64,000 nt of DNA from JAIOSF01 sp963677755 (GCA_963677755.1 OY782506.1:2170001-2234000); one strand, 5' to 3'. Shown: positions 1-8,593, counted from the stretch's first letter. Program-made: numbers and translations. Notes: generated by a model not told the origin, from the sequence alone.

Positions 1-427
1 AAGTTATTGCAACTTTTGTACTAAACATTATATCTTGATATGCTTCCCTAAAAGATCCACGACTAAGTACTAACTCTTGAAAATCTTTATATTCTATTGC
101 ATTTAAAGCTTCAACATTTGTGTGTGACATATCTTTTAATAGATCCATCATCTTTTCATTATCACCATCATATGTATTCATTATATCTTCTACATATTTT
201 ACAGATTCATCAAAATTTTCATCTTTTGAAAGAATAAAATAGTCAAATAATTCTTGAGCTTTTTTATCATTTTCAAATCCTAAATCAGCTAATAAACAAT
301 ATATTTGAAATTCCGTATTTTTTGGATCTGTTGAAGAAACTTGTGCATATAAAAACAATGCTTTATCATACTCTTTTGCACTAAAATATGAATGACCTTG
401 CTTTAATAACTTTTCTGTATTAATCAT
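1..427 (-). CDS. TPR-like hypothetical protein, N-terminal part
   Basis: Incomplete gene: 142 codons are visible from an ATG at 427 and the frame runs open past the window edge. The start shares one base with the upstream Nfu-type gene's stop (TAATG), so the two are translationally coupled. The first 60 residues (GHSYFSAKEYDKALFLYAQV, then SSTDPKNTEFQIYCLLAD) have the spacing of tetratricopeptide helices; the rest is acidic and helical. No catalytic motif is seen. TPR proteins usually mediate protein contacts; a link to Fe-S assembly is only suggested by the overlap with its neighbour. Confidence 0.75.
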   Translation of the reverse strand, partial: MINTEKLLKQGHSYFSAKEYDKALFLYAQVSSTDPKNTEFQIYCLLADLGFENDKKAQELFDYFILSKDENFDESVKYVEDIMNTYDGDNEKMMDLLKDMSHTNVEALNAIEYKDFQELVLSRGSFREAYQDIMFSTKVAIT

Positions 428-699
428 TATATCTCTTCTTCCATACCTTGTGGTACATTTATTATCTCTAACTCAGGATGGATTGCTTCTTTTAATTCTT
501 TTTCAACTATAAACTTTAATGTACTACCACTTGCAGCACACCCTACACAGGCACCCTGTAGCTGTACGTATATTTTACCATCTTTTATTTTAAGTAGTGC
601 TATTGCTCCGCCATCTTTAGCCAACATAGGTGCTACCTTATTTTTAATAATATTGTTCACAGGTTGTTCTAAATCTTCATCTGTAAATGGCATACTCAT
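427..699 (-). CDS. NifU-like Fe-S scaffold/carrier (Nfu type)
   Basis: A 90-residue protein made only of the C-terminal NifU domain. The CxxC pair (C51 and C54, in QGACVGCAASGSTLKF) is the signature used by Nfu proteins to hold a [4Fe-4S] cluster as a dimer and pass it to client enzymes in the cytoplasm. The ATG at 699 is preferred over an in-frame TTG at 702, because AAGGA lies six bases before the ATG and only three before the TTG. The gene follows a 34-residue membrane microprotein by 11 bases and overlaps the TPR-like gene. There is no NifU N-terminal scaffold domain or A-type domain. Confidence 0.9.
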   Translation of the reverse strand: MSMPFTDEDLEQPVNNIIKNKVAPMLAKDGGAIALLKIKDGKIYVQLQGACVGCAASGSTLKFIVEKELKEAIHPELEIINVPQGMEEEI

Positions 700-710
700 C
701 AAAAATCCTT

Positions 711-815
711 TTATTTTTTACTTTTATATTTTACTAATACTACTCCAATAGCCGTAATAACCAGTATCACACCTATTGTTTGAAATATAAATTCTAATGT
801 AACTGGCTGTTCCAT
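711..815 (-). CDS. Putative 34-residue single-pass membrane microprotein
   Basis: Short frame starting at ATG 815, directly after the ileS stop (TAAATG), and ending 11 bases before the nfu ATG. The translation begins MEQPVTLEFIFQ and ends with a basic tail, VKYKSKK. Between them lies one hydrophobic stretch of about 17 residues (TIGVILVITAIGVVLV), followed by positive charges, as expected for a single-pass protein with a cytoplasmic C terminus. It fills the whole ileS-nfu gap. It has the size and build of membrane microproteins that bind larger partners, but I do not recognise a family. Without homologues it could be chance. Confidence 0.55.
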   Translation of the reverse strand: MEQPVTLEFIFQTIGVILVITAIGVVLVKYKSKK

Positions 816-3566
816 TTAAGAGTTTACAACCCCATCACATCTTTTACATAATGTATCTTCAGCCTCTGCTCTAAATTTCCAACATCTTGGACATTTATGT
901 TCACTTGCTTTGTATACTTCAAAAACTTTTCCATCAACTTCAAAAGCACCTAATGACTCTTCTTGTTTTTCTGTAATAACTTTACTTACAACAAACCAAT
1001 CTTCTGCCAAGGTACTGTCCATTTTTAATATATCTTCACTATTTGTATAAATAACTAACTCTAAAGTTGATTTAATAACTTTCTCTTTGTTTAGTTTATC
1101 TTTTATTTCTGCAAATTTACTTTTTGCTTCTAATAAGTGTGTTTCATTAAGATTTATTTTAACTTCTGGTAAATAATACTTTTTCATATCAAAAATAGAA
1201 GTAACACCATCTGTAATTATTTTTGGCGCATACTTAATTAACTCATCCATTGTATATGTAAGAACAGGAGCTAAAGTTGTTATAAAAGCTTTCGCAATCA
1301 TAGCCATAGCACTAGCACTTGCAACTCTTGTTATTGAGTTTTTCCCATCACAATACATTTTATCTTTACAAACATCAATATAAATATTTGATAACTCTGC
1401 AACTAAAAAGTGATTTAATCTATTTAATCCTCTACTATAGTCATATTCTCTAAAACTATCATCAACTTCACTAAATACTTTTTGTGCTTTATCTAAAATC
1501 CATAAATCAACTTCACTCATAGTTTCAAGTGGTGCAAGTTTTTCTAAATCATTTACATTTCCAAGTAAAATTTTACCAGTATTTCTTATCTTTCTATATT
1601 GTTCTGCCATCTGTTTTAAAATTCCATCAGAGATTTTTAAATCACTTTGATAATCAGACATAGCAACCCACATTCTCAATATTTCTGAACCGTACTCTTT
1701 TATAACTTTATCAGGAGCTACTACATTTCCTTTAGATTTCGACATCTTCTCACCTTTGGCATCCACAGTGAACCCATGAGTCAAAATAGATTTATAAGGT
1801 GTAACTTCACTTGAAGCTAGTGAGGTTAATAAAGAAGATTGAAACCAACCTCTATGTTGATCAGAACCTTCTAGATACATATCTGCAGGATAAGTACCAG
1901 CATCATAGTTCCCACTTCTTAAAACTGCATTTTGTGTTGAACCACTGTCAAACCATACATCTAAAATATCCATAGTTTTTTCTAAATCATCAGGGTTAAG
2001 TCCACTTCCTGGAAATAGTAAATCTTTAATCTCCATATCATACCAAGCATCAGCACCATGAGTTTCAAATATCATCGCTACATAATTTAAAACTCTCTCA
2101 TCATAAACTATTTCATCTGTGAGTTTATTTCTAAAAAATGCAATTGGAACACCCCAATCTCTTTGTCTTGAAATACACCAATCAGGACGACCTTCAATCA
2201 TAGTTTTTAATCTATTTTTACCATGTGCTGGATAAAAATTCACATCTTCAATAGCTTCTAAAGCATTTGCTCTTAATGTTTTACCTTTTTTTCCATAAGG
2301 TTGATCCATAGCAATAAACCATTGCTTAGTTGCTCTAAATATAACTGGTTTATGTGTTCTCCAACAATGTGGATATGAGTGAGTTATATCTACTCTTTGT
2401 ATAAGTGCATCACCTAAAAGCTCTAATATTCTCTCATTTGCTTTAAATACATTCATATTTAAAAATTCTTCTGGGTTTGGAAGCAATTTTTCTCTTACGA
2501 TAGTATTATCATAAGCACCATTTGCTCCAACAGGCATGATCACCTCTAGTCCATATTTTAAACCAACTTTATAATCATCTTCCCCATGACCAGGAGCAGT
2601 ATGAACAGCACCAGTTCCTGAGTCCATCATTACATGATCACCTAAAACAATCTTAGATGTTCTTCCATTAAGTGGATTGATTGCAAAACTATTTTCTAAA
2701 GTTTTTGGATCAATATCTTCAACAATCTCACCTTTTACAATCTCATTTTCAATACAAAAGTTATAAAGTTTTTTAGCAACTATAAAACCATCACTTGTTT
2801 TTACATAAGTCTCTTCACCATTAAGAGCAATACCTGTATTTGCTGGAAGTGTCCAAGGTGTTGTTGTCCAGATAATGACACTTTCATCTTTATCTTGTAG
2901 TTTAAATGCTACATAAATAGATGGACTTACTTTATCCTCATATTCAACCTCCGCTTCAGCTAAAGCAGTTTGTGCAGCCCATGACCAATATACTGGTTTA
3001 CTTCTTTGAATTAATAATCCCTGCTTTGCAATAGCAATAAGCTCTCTATAAATATTCGCCTCAAATTTAAAATCCATTGTTAAGTAAGGATTTTCCCAAT
3101 CACCAATTACACCTAATGTTTTAAACTCATCTCTTTGTATATCTATAAACTTGCTAGCGTGATTTCTACATAGTTCTCTAAGTTTTGACTTTGGTAGTTC
3201 TTTTTTCTTTTTTCCACCAATTTTTTCTTCAACTTTTTGTTCAATTGGTAAACCATGACAGTCCCAACCTGGAGTATATCTTGTTGATTTACCATCGAAA
3301 TAGTGGTATTTAACAATAATATCTTTCAACACTTTATTTAAAGCATGACCTATATGGATATTTCCATTTGCATAAGGAGGTCCATCATGAAGAGTAAAAG
3401 TTTCACACCCTACTCTATTTTGTTTCATTTTTTCATATATTTTTTCATCATCCCAAAGTTTGTATTGTTTGGGCTCATTGTGTGGTAAGCTTCCTCTCAT
3501 AGGAAAACTTGTAGTTGGTAATTGTAAGGTATTTTTATAATCTATTGCTTGTGTATCTTGTGACAT
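816..3566 (-). CDS. ileS: Isoleucyl-tRNA synthetase
   Basis: Class I aminoacyl-tRNA synthetase of 916 residues that charges tRNA-Ile and edits mischarged valine. The HIGH motif is at residues 71-74 (PPYANGNIHIGHALNK), the KMSKS loop is near residue 610 (GEKMSKSKGNVV), and a C-terminal zinc knuckle uses C892, C895, C907 and C910. The CP1 editing domain carries the usual TTTPWTLPANT and the GTGAVHTAPGHGEDD stretch. Length and domain order are those of full-length bacterial IleRS with the zinc site. It diverges from pncC and has its own upstream region; downstream the microprotein gene abuts its stop codon. Confidence 0.98.
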   Translation of the reverse strand: MSQDTQAIDYKNTLQLPTTSFPMRGSLPHNEPKQYKLWDDEKIYEKMKQNRVGCETFTLHDGPPYANGNIHIGHALNKVLKDIIVKYHYFDGKSTRYTPGWDCHGLPIEQKVEEKIGGKKKKELPKSKLRELCRNHASKFIDIQRDEFKTLGVIGDWENPYLTMDFKFEANIYRELIAIAKQGLLIQRSKPVYWSWAAQTALAEAEVEYEDKVSPSIYVAFKLQDKDESVIIWTTTPWTLPANTGIALNGEETYVKTSDGFIVAKKLYNFCIENEIVKGEIVEDIDPKTLENSFAINPLNGRTSKIVLGDHVMMDSGTGAVHTAPGHGEDDYKVGLKYGLEVIMPVGANGAYDNTIVREKLLPNPEEFLNMNVFKANERILELLGDALIQRVDITHSYPHCWRTHKPVIFRATKQWFIAMDQPYGKKGKTLRANALEAIEDVNFYPAHGKNRLKTMIEGRPDWCISRQRDWGVPIAFFRNKLTDEIVYDERVLNYVAMIFETHGADAWYDMEIKDLLFPGSGLNPDDLEKTMDILDVWFDSGSTQNAVLRSGNYDAGTYPADMYLEGSDQHRGWFQSSLLTSLASSEVTPYKSILTHGFTVDAKGEKMSKSKGNVVAPDKVIKEYGSEILRMWVAMSDYQSDLKISDGILKQMAEQYRKIRNTGKILLGNVNDLEKLAPLETMSEVDLWILDKAQKVFSEVDDSFREYDYSRGLNRLNHFLVAELSNIYIDVCKDKMYCDGKNSITRVASASAMAMIAKAFITTLAPVLTYTMDELIKYAPKIITDGVTSIFDMKKYYLPEVKINLNETHLLEAKSKFAEIKDKLNKEKVIKSTLELVIYTNSEDILKMDSTLAEDWFVVSKVITEKQEESLGAFEVDGKVFEVYKASEHKCPRCWKFRAEAEDTLCKRCDGVVNS

Positions 3567-3633
3567 AATTTTAATAATCCTGTAATTTAAAATAGGCTAG
3601 AGTGTATCCAAATAAGATTTAAAAGGTGTTTAA

Positions 3634-4134
3634 ATGTTTAACGATATATTCAATCAAGAAAAAATGTTAGAGTTGCAAAATATACTTATAAAGAGAAATG
3701 AGACAATAACTTGTGCAGAAAGTTGCACAGGAGGTCTAGTAGCTTCTTATATAACACAAAACTCTGGTTCATCAGCTATTTTTAAAGGTTCAATAGTAAC
3801 TTATTGTAATGAGATCAAAGAGCAAGAATTAGATGTAAAAAAAGAGACAATGATAAAATTTGGTGTTGTTAGTTGTGAAGTTGTAGAAGAGATGTGCAAA
3901 GGTGTTCTAAAAAAATTCGATGCTGATTACTCAATCTCAATTAGTGGTGTTGCAGGTCCAACAGGTGGAACAAAAAACAAACCAGTTGGTACTGTAGCAA
4001 TAGGAATAATAAGTAAAAATAAAAATGAAGATATAAGAATTTATAATTTTTCAGGGGATAGAAATGAGGTACAAATACAAGCTGCAAAAACAGCCTTAAA
4101 TACAATTTTTGAAATTTTATCAAAAAACTCTTGA
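3634..4134 (+). CDS. pncC: Nicotinamide-nucleotide amidohydrolase (CinA C-terminal domain)
   Basis: A 166-residue CinA C-terminal domain protein, standing alone without the N-terminal COG1058 domain. The family deamidates nicotinamide mononucleotide to nicotinic acid mononucleotide in pyridine nucleotide salvage. The catalytic-serine region TCAESCTGGLVASYIT and the SISGVAGPTGGTKNKPVGTV loop are both present. It is transcribed away from ileS. Its TGA stop lies inside the -35 box of the tRNA-array promoter, so the end of this gene doubles as tRNA regulatory DNA. Confidence 0.9.
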   Translation: MFNDIFNQEKMLELQNILIKRNETITCAESCTGGLVASYITQNSGSSAIFKGSIVTYCNEIKEQELDVKKETMIKFGVVSCEVVEEMCKGVLKKFDADYSISISGVAGPTGGTKNKPVGTVAIGIISKNKNEDIRIYNFSGDRNEVQIQAAKTALNTIFEILSKNS

Positions 4135-4159
4135 CAAAGAAAATAAAATTCACTATAAT
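4131..4159 (+). promoter_or_regulatory. Consensus sigma-70 promoter of the tRNA array
   Basis: TTGACA at 4131-4136 and TATAAT at 4154-4159 are separated by exactly 17 bases, a perfect consensus. The -35 box overlaps the pncC stop codon. Transcription would begin about 4166-4168, some 14 bases before the first tRNA. Campylobacterota promoters usually lack a recognisable -35, so a full match marks this as a strong stable-RNA promoter. Confidence 0.88.
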
Positions 4160-4180
4160 TCCACTCCATTTAACAAATAT

Positions 4181-4256
4181 GACCCGTTAGCTCAGCCGGT
4201 AGAGCATCTCCCTTTTAAGGAGGTGGCCGATGGTTCGAATCCATCACGGGTCACCA
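4181..4256 (+). tRNA. tRNA-Lys (TTT), copy 1
   Basis: Full cloverleaf with encoded CCA. The acceptor arm GACCCGT pairs with ACGGGTC; the anticodon loop CTTTTAA carries TTT; the T loop is GTTCGAATC. First gene of the array and identical to the copy at 4602-4677. Confidence 0.97.
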
Positions 4257-4268
4257 TATGTTAAATTT

Positions 4269-4344
4269 GGTCGATTAGCTCAGTTGGTAGAGCGCTACCC
4301 TTACAAGGTAGATGTCATAAGTTCGAGTCTTATATCGACCACCA
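4269..4344 (+). tRNA. tRNA-Val (TAC), copy 1
   Basis: Acceptor GGTCGAT pairs with ATCGACC; the anticodon stem CTACC/GGTAG encloses CTTACAA with anticodon TAC; CCA is encoded. Identical to 4825-4900. Confidence 0.97.
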
Positions 4345-4401
4345 TAAGTTTGATAAAGTGTACAAGATGTACAATTTACCAAAGAACAATTTTTTAATGT
4401 T

Positions 4402-4476
4402 GGCCCCATCGTCTAGTGGTTAGGATCCATGGTTTTCATCCATGTTACAGGAGTTCAAATCTCCTTGGGGTCACCA
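4402..4476 (+). tRNA. tRNA-Glu (TTC), copy 1
   Basis: Acceptor GGCCCCA pairs with TGGGGTC (one G-U pair); the anticodon stem CATGG/CCATG encloses TTTTCAT with anticodon TTC; CCA is encoded. Identical to 4739-4813. Confidence 0.96.
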
Positions 4477-4502
4477 ACATTTTAAATATTATATTAAAAA
4501 GT

Positions 4503-4579
4503 GCGGTTGTAGCTCAGTTGGTTAGAGTATCTGCCTGTCACGCAGAATGCCGCGAGTTCGAGTCTCGTCAACCGCGCCA
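4503..4579 (+). tRNA. tRNA-Asp (GTC), copy 1
   Basis: Acceptor GCGGTTG pairs with CAACCGC; anticodon loop CTGTCAC carries GTC; G discriminator and encoded CCA. Identical to 4977-5053. Confidence 0.97.
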
Positions 4580-4601
4580 CTTTTAAAATATAATTTCATA
4601 T

Positions 4602-4677
4602 GACCCGTTAGCTCAGCCGGTAGAGCATCTCCCTTTTAAGGAGGTGGCCGATGGTTCGAATCCATCACGGGTCACCA
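4602..4677 (+). tRNA. tRNA-Lys (TTT), copy 2
   Basis: Base-for-base copy of the gene at 4181-4256. It opens the second half of the array, 22 bases after tRNA-Asp copy 1; the following 61-base spacer to tRNA-Glu is AT-rich with nothing recognisable. Confidence 0.97.
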
Positions 4678-4738
4678 TTCATAATGTTTAATTGCTATAT
4701 ATTTTATTTAGAAATTAAATATTAATTTTATAATTGTT

Positions 4739-4813
4739 GGCCCCATCGTCTAGTGGTTAGGATCCATGGTTTTCATCCATGTTACAGGAGTTCAAATCTC
4801 CTTGGGGTCACCA
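4739..4813 (+). tRNA. tRNA-Glu (TTC), copy 2
   Basis: Identical to 4402-4476. In this half of the array Glu precedes Val, the reverse of the first half. The flanking TTGTTGGCC and CACCAACAA context resembles that of copy 1. Confidence 0.96.
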
Positions 4814-4824
4814 ACAATTTATTT

Positions 4825-4900
4825 GGTCGATTAGCTCAGTTGGTAGAGCGCTACCCTTACAAGGTAGATGTCATAAGTTCGAGTCTTATATCGACCACCA
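4825..4900 (+). tRNA. tRNA-Val (TAC), copy 2
   Basis: Identical to 4269-4344. Followed by a 76-base AT-rich spacer before the last tRNA-Asp. Confidence 0.97.
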
Positions 4901-4976
4901 GAGTTTTTAAAAAAATTGCCTGAACTGTAAATTAGATTTTAGTTTATATGATTTTTTTCTTTCCCATTTAAAGAGT

Positions 4977-5053
4977 GCGGTTGTAGCTCAGTTGGTTAGA
5001 GTATCTGCCTGTCACGCAGAATGCCGCGAGTTCGAGTCTCGTCAACCGCGCCA
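4977..5053 (+). tRNA. tRNA-Asp (GTC), copy 2
   Basis: Identical to 4503-4579; last gene of the array. Only 16 bases separate its CCA end from the stop codon of the convergent decarboxylase-like gene. The run CTTTTTTT follows the acceptor end but no separate terminator hairpin is seen. Confidence 0.97.
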
Positions 5054-5069
5054 CTTTTTTTAAATCATT

Positions 5070-5678
5070 CTATCTTTTATATAAAACAGATTGACCAGAA
5101 GAGATTTTATCTCCAATATTTATCAATAAATTACATTCATCTTTTACTGTAATTACAGCTATCCCATCTATAAAAAACGATATTTCATCCCCTTGAGAAA
5201 GCTTCGCTTTTTGTGTTTCTTCAATACCTACATTAAAAAAACCACTTACCAACTTCAACTTCAAGTTTGTTTTTTTATCTTCAGAAGAAAATTTATATGT
5301 AATTTGTTCATTTAAACTATTTGCTTTTAAAGTATTTGGGTTTAAATTCAGACCTTTATGATATTTTTTAATTTTCATTTCACAAGTAAATGGTGCCCTT
5401 ACAACATGATTGTCACAAAGAGATACTTTACAATAAATTTTCAACTTATCATCTATTTTATCTATTGCTATTACTTTTCCATCTATTGGTGATAAAATAC
5501 TATCACTATTTTCATAAATATATTTTTTTGTATCTCTAAAAACATATATTGAAAAAAGTGTTATAATTAAGAATAAACAACCTAAAAACTCTGAAACTAA
5601 ACTACTTACAATAGTTAATCCTATTAATATGAATATAGGCCTTATCCCTTTATTTGATATAAAACCCATTTTATTCAT
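5070..5678 (-). CDS. Phosphatidylserine decarboxylase-related membrane protein, catalytic serine absent
   Basis: A 202-residue protein with two hydrophobic segments near residues 13-32 and 32-47 and then a domain like archaeal-type phosphatidylserine decarboxylase. SPIDGKV (63-69) and CDNHVVRAPF (88-97) match conserved parts of that family. Active members self-cleave at a Gly-Ser in an FGSR motif near the C terminus to create a pyruvoyl group. The equivalent segment here, by my hand alignment, reads FIDGIAV (about 169-175) and has no serine, so pyruvoyl formation looks impossible. The start overlaps the ftsH stop by eight bases, which couples the pair. It may bind lipid or assist FtsH; function unknown. 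Confidence 0.7.
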   Translation of the reverse strand: MNKMGFISNKGIRPIFILIGLTIVSSLVSEFLGCLFLIITLFSIYVFRDTKKYIYENSDSILSPIDGKVIAIDKIDDKLKIYCKVSLCDNHVVRAPFTCEMKIKKYHKGLNLNPNTLKANSLNEQITYKFSSEDKKTNLKLKLVSGFFNVGIEETQKAKLSQGDEISFFIDGIAVITVKDECNLLINIGDKISSGQSVLYKR

Positions 5679-7647
5679 CTTCTTTACTTTCTTTGTGTTC
5701 TAAATCTTTATCATCATGAAGTTCATCACCTTGATACACCTCTCCACCATTTTCAATAATAATTTCTTGAACTCTTTTCCCTGAAATAACCTCTTTGTCT
5801 AAAAGTTCTGCTGTCATTTGTTCCATTGCAGCATTATTATCTCTTAAAGTTTGCAATACTGCTTGATATCTTGCTTCCAATGTCTTTTTAATATAATCAT
5901 CTAGTTTGTGTGCCATCTCATCACTATAATCTTTGTTAGATTGACCGCCACCTAAAAACTGGCTATTTTGTTTATGTAAAACCATAAGTCCAGCTATTTC
6001 AATATCACTCATCCCATATATTGTAGCCATAGACTTGATAATATCTGTAGCACGATCTAAATCATTTCCTGCACCTGTACTAATCTCACCTATAAATACC
6101 TCTTCAGCAGCTCTACCTCCCAATAATGTATCAACTTCGGCAAGAAGCTCATGTTTTTGCATTAAATATTTATTTTCTTCTGGTGTATTTAATGTATACC
6201 CAAGAGCAGCTAGTCCACGGGGTACGATAGATACCTTATTTACTTTTTTTGCACCTTTTGTTATCTCAGCAATCACAGCATGCCCAGACTCGTGGTACGC
6301 AACAATTTGTCTCTCTTTTGGAGATATTCTTCTACTTTTTTTCTCTAATCCTGCAATTTGTCTTTCAACTGCTTCTTTAAAGTGATCTGCTCTTACTTCT
6401 GTATCTTCTGCACGACCAGCTAATAGTGCAGCTTCATTGATAACATTTGCTAAATCTGCACCCGCAAGACCTGCTGTCATAACTGCAATATCTCGTAAAT
6501 CTACATCTTTTGCTATTTTTACATCTTTAATATGCACATTTAATATCTCAATTCTACCTTCTAAATCAGGCTTATCAACAAGAACTTGTCTATCAAATCT
6601 TCCTGGTCTTAAAAGTGCTGGGTCAAGTACTTCAGGTCTATTTGTAGCAGCAAGGACAATTACAGGTGCACCGGCACTACTAAATCCATCCATCTCTGCT
6701 AAAAGTTGGTTTAAAGTTTGCTCACGCTCATCATTTCCACCCATGTTTCCAGCACTTGCACGGCTTTTACCAATAGCATCAATCTCATCGATAAATATAA
6801 TAGCAGGTGCTACTTTTTTTGCTTGTTCAAAAAGATCTCTCACACGACTTGCACCAACACCCACAAACATCTCTATAAAACTTGAACCGGTTACACTTAA
6901 AAACTCAACATCAGCTTCACCTGCAACTGCTTTTGCCAAAAGTGTTTTACCAGTTCCTGGAGGTCCTACTAAAAGTACACCTTTTGGTATTTGAGCACCA
7001 AGATTTACATATCTATCTGGATTTCGTAAAAATTCAACAATCTCACTTACTTCCTCTTTTGCTTCTTTATTTCCAGCCATATCTGCAAAAGTAACTTTAG
7101 GTTTTTCGCTATTTATCATCTTTTTAGCACCACCCATTCCTAAAATGCCACCAGCACCACCGCCTAGTGATTTTGACATTCTTTTAGCTAAAAACATCCA
7201 AATTGCAAAAAAGAAAAACAGTGGTAAAACCCATCCAAATAACATATCTGCTATAAGGTTTTGTTCATTTACCCCTCCATAATTTATACCCATTTTTTCT
7301 AATGTTGGTACTAAAGTATCGTCAGTTCCTACTTTTCTTGCTTTATATGTAGTAACTATTCCATTTGATGGTTTTGAGATAGCTTTAATATTTGTTTCAC
7401 CAATTCCAACATATTCTATTTCACCATTATTAATAAGTTTTTTTATATCTGAATATGCAACATTTTTATTGATACTTTGACCATATGCTGGTTGTCCACT
7501 ATTTACATTCATATCATCAGATGGGAAAAAGCTCTTAAAAGCCATTATCGTTACGATCGAAAATATTACAAATACTATAATCGGATTTTTATCAAAAAAG
7601 CCATTTGAGTTATTGTTATTATTATTTTTATTTTGTTGATTATCCAT
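5671..7647 (-). CDS. ftsH: ATP-dependent zinc metalloprotease FtsH
   Basis: A 658-residue membrane-anchored AAA+ protease that degrades misassembled membrane proteins and some short-lived cytoplasmic regulators. TM1 lies at about 22-40 and TM2 at about 136-154, with a periplasmic domain between. Walker A is GPPGTGKT (228-235), Walker B IIFIDEIDAIG (283-293), and the second region of homology includes RPGRFDRQ. The zinc motif HESGH is at 452-456. An asparagine run at the N terminus (residues 8-13) comes from AAT/AAC-type codons. It sits between prmA, nine bases upstream, and the decarboxylase-like gene that overlaps its end. Confidence 0.98.
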   Translation of the reverse strand: MDNQQNKNNNNNNSNGFFDKNPIIVFVIFSIVTIMAFKSFFPSDDMNVNSGQPAYGQSINKNVAYSDIKKLINNGEIEYVGIGETNIKAISKPSNGIVTTYKARKVGTDDTLVPTLEKMGINYGGVNEQNLIADMLFGWVLPLFFFFAIWMFLAKRMSKSLGGGAGGILGMGGAKKMINSEKPKVTFADMAGNKEAKEEVSEIVEFLRNPDRYVNLGAQIPKGVLLVGPPGTGKTLLAKAVAGEADVEFLSVTGSSFIEMFVGVGASRVRDLFEQAKKVAPAIIFIDEIDAIGKSRASAGNMGGNDEREQTLNQLLAEMDGFSSAGAPVIVLAATNRPEVLDPALLRPGRFDRQVLVDKPDLEGRIEILNVHIKDVKIAKDVDLRDIAVMTAGLAGADLANVINEAALLAGRAEDTEVRADHFKEAVERQIAGLEKKSRRISPKERQIVAYHESGHAVIAEITKGAKKVNKVSIVPRGLAALGYTLNTPEENKYLMQKHELLAEVDTLLGGRAAEEVFIGEISTGAGNDLDRATDIIKSMATIYGMSDIEIAGLMVLHKQNSQFLGGGQSNKDYSDEMAHKLDDYIKKTLEARYQAVLQTLRDNNAAMEQMTAELLDKEVISGKRVQEIIIENGGEVYQGDELHDDKDLEHKESKEDE

Positions 7648-7656
7648 TATTTTCCT

Positions 7657-8493
7657 TTATTTAACTAACTTTTTTACTACAAGTGTTACCCACTCATTTT
7701 CTTGTAATTCTTCTAAAATATCACATTGTTTGCTAAATTTATTAATTACTTTTTGTTTATGCTGTTCCATTATACCTGATAGTATGATAATTCCATTGTC
7801 TTTTGTAATTTTTACTAAGTCTTTTTCAATCATAACTAAAACATCTGCCACTATATTTGCAATAACTAAATCATATTGAGTTGAAGTTTTATTTGCAGAA
7901 CCTTCCCAATATTTATTGGCTGTTGCATTATTTTGTTCAAAATTTTTCAAGGCATCTTCAACAGCAATAATATCAGTATCACAAATATCAACTACTGCAC
8001 CTAATTTAAAAGCAGCTATCCCTAAAATACCACTTCCACTTCCTACATCACACACACTTATATCTTTTGTGACATATTTTTCAATAGCTTTTAAACATCT
8101 ATTTGTTGTTTCATGATGCCCTGAACCAAAAGCTAAAGTTGGGTCTATTACAATATTTATTTTTTCATCTTGTGGCTCGCACCAACTTGGATGAATATAA
8201 AAATCTCCAACCTCTATAGGTTGTACACTTTTTTGATATGCTTCAATCCAATCAATATTCTCTTTTTTTGTAAGTGTTGTTTTACACTCTATTTGTGTAT
8301 CAAATGCTGTGCTAAGCTCTTTTGAAAATGCAATAACTCCAGCTTCTATGTCATCTAAAGTATCTTCACTTCGTATAATAATTGTCTCTTCATACTCTTC
8401 AATTGCATCTTGTGTCAAGCTTGATGCTAAATCTAAAAATAATTCATAGTACAAACTTGGCTGTATTTGCAGCTCATAATAATATTTTTCCAA
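7657..8493 (-). CDS. prmA: Ribosomal protein L11 methyltransferase
   Basis: A 278-residue class I SAM-dependent methyltransferase that methylates ribosomal protein L11. The SAM-binding glycine loop is CDVGSGSGILGIAAFKLGA, preceded by PTLAFGSGHHETTNRCL, the typical PrmA stretch. The start is TTG at 8493: an AGG lies about seven bases upstream and no in-frame ATG precedes it (an ATG slightly further up runs into a stop). The gene is nine bases before ftsH and probably cotranscribed. The 100 bases upstream hold a candidate -10 (TAGATAAAAT on the minus strand) and a weak AT hairpin at 8556-8576. Confidence 0.93.
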   Translation of the reverse strand: MEKYYYELQIQPSLYYELFLDLASSLTQDAIEEYEETIIIRSEDTLDDIEAGVIAFSKELSTAFDTQIECKTTLTKKENIDWIEAYQKSVQPIEVGDFYIHPSWCEPQDEKINIVIDPTLAFGSGHHETTNRCLKAIEKYVTKDISVCDVGSGSGILGIAAFKLGAVVDICDTDIIAVEDALKNFEQNNATANKYWEGSANKTSTQYDLVIANIVADVLVMIEKDLVKITKDNGIIILSGIMEQHKQKVINKFSKQCDILEELQENEWVTLVVKKLVK

Positions 8494-8593
8494 ATATCTA
8501 CCTCATATAATTTTTATAAATAGTGTAGATTTTATCTAAAATGATGTTTAAAATAGTTTAAATTTTATTTTTAAACTTATCTACTTATTATTC

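Noticed and set aside
4181..5053. tRNA array as an integration site of a genomic island
   Set aside because: No integrase, no partial tRNA repeat and no compositional shift beside it; neighbours are housekeeping genes.
6437..6994. Open frame of 185 codons on the plus strand
   Set aside because: It lies wholly antisense to the AAA domain of ftsH, is rich in Ser/Thr/Ala as expected for a shadow frame, and has no ribosome site or motif.
7600..7640. Trinucleotide tract at the ftsH 5' end as a phase-variable repeat
   Set aside because: It is an in-frame run of Asn codons; gain or loss of units keeps the frame and there is no long homopolymer.
8556..8576. GTTTAAA/TTTAAAC hairpin between ribD and prmA as a terminator
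   Set aside because: Made only of weak A-T pairs apart from one, with no clear T run; too weak to list as a terminator.
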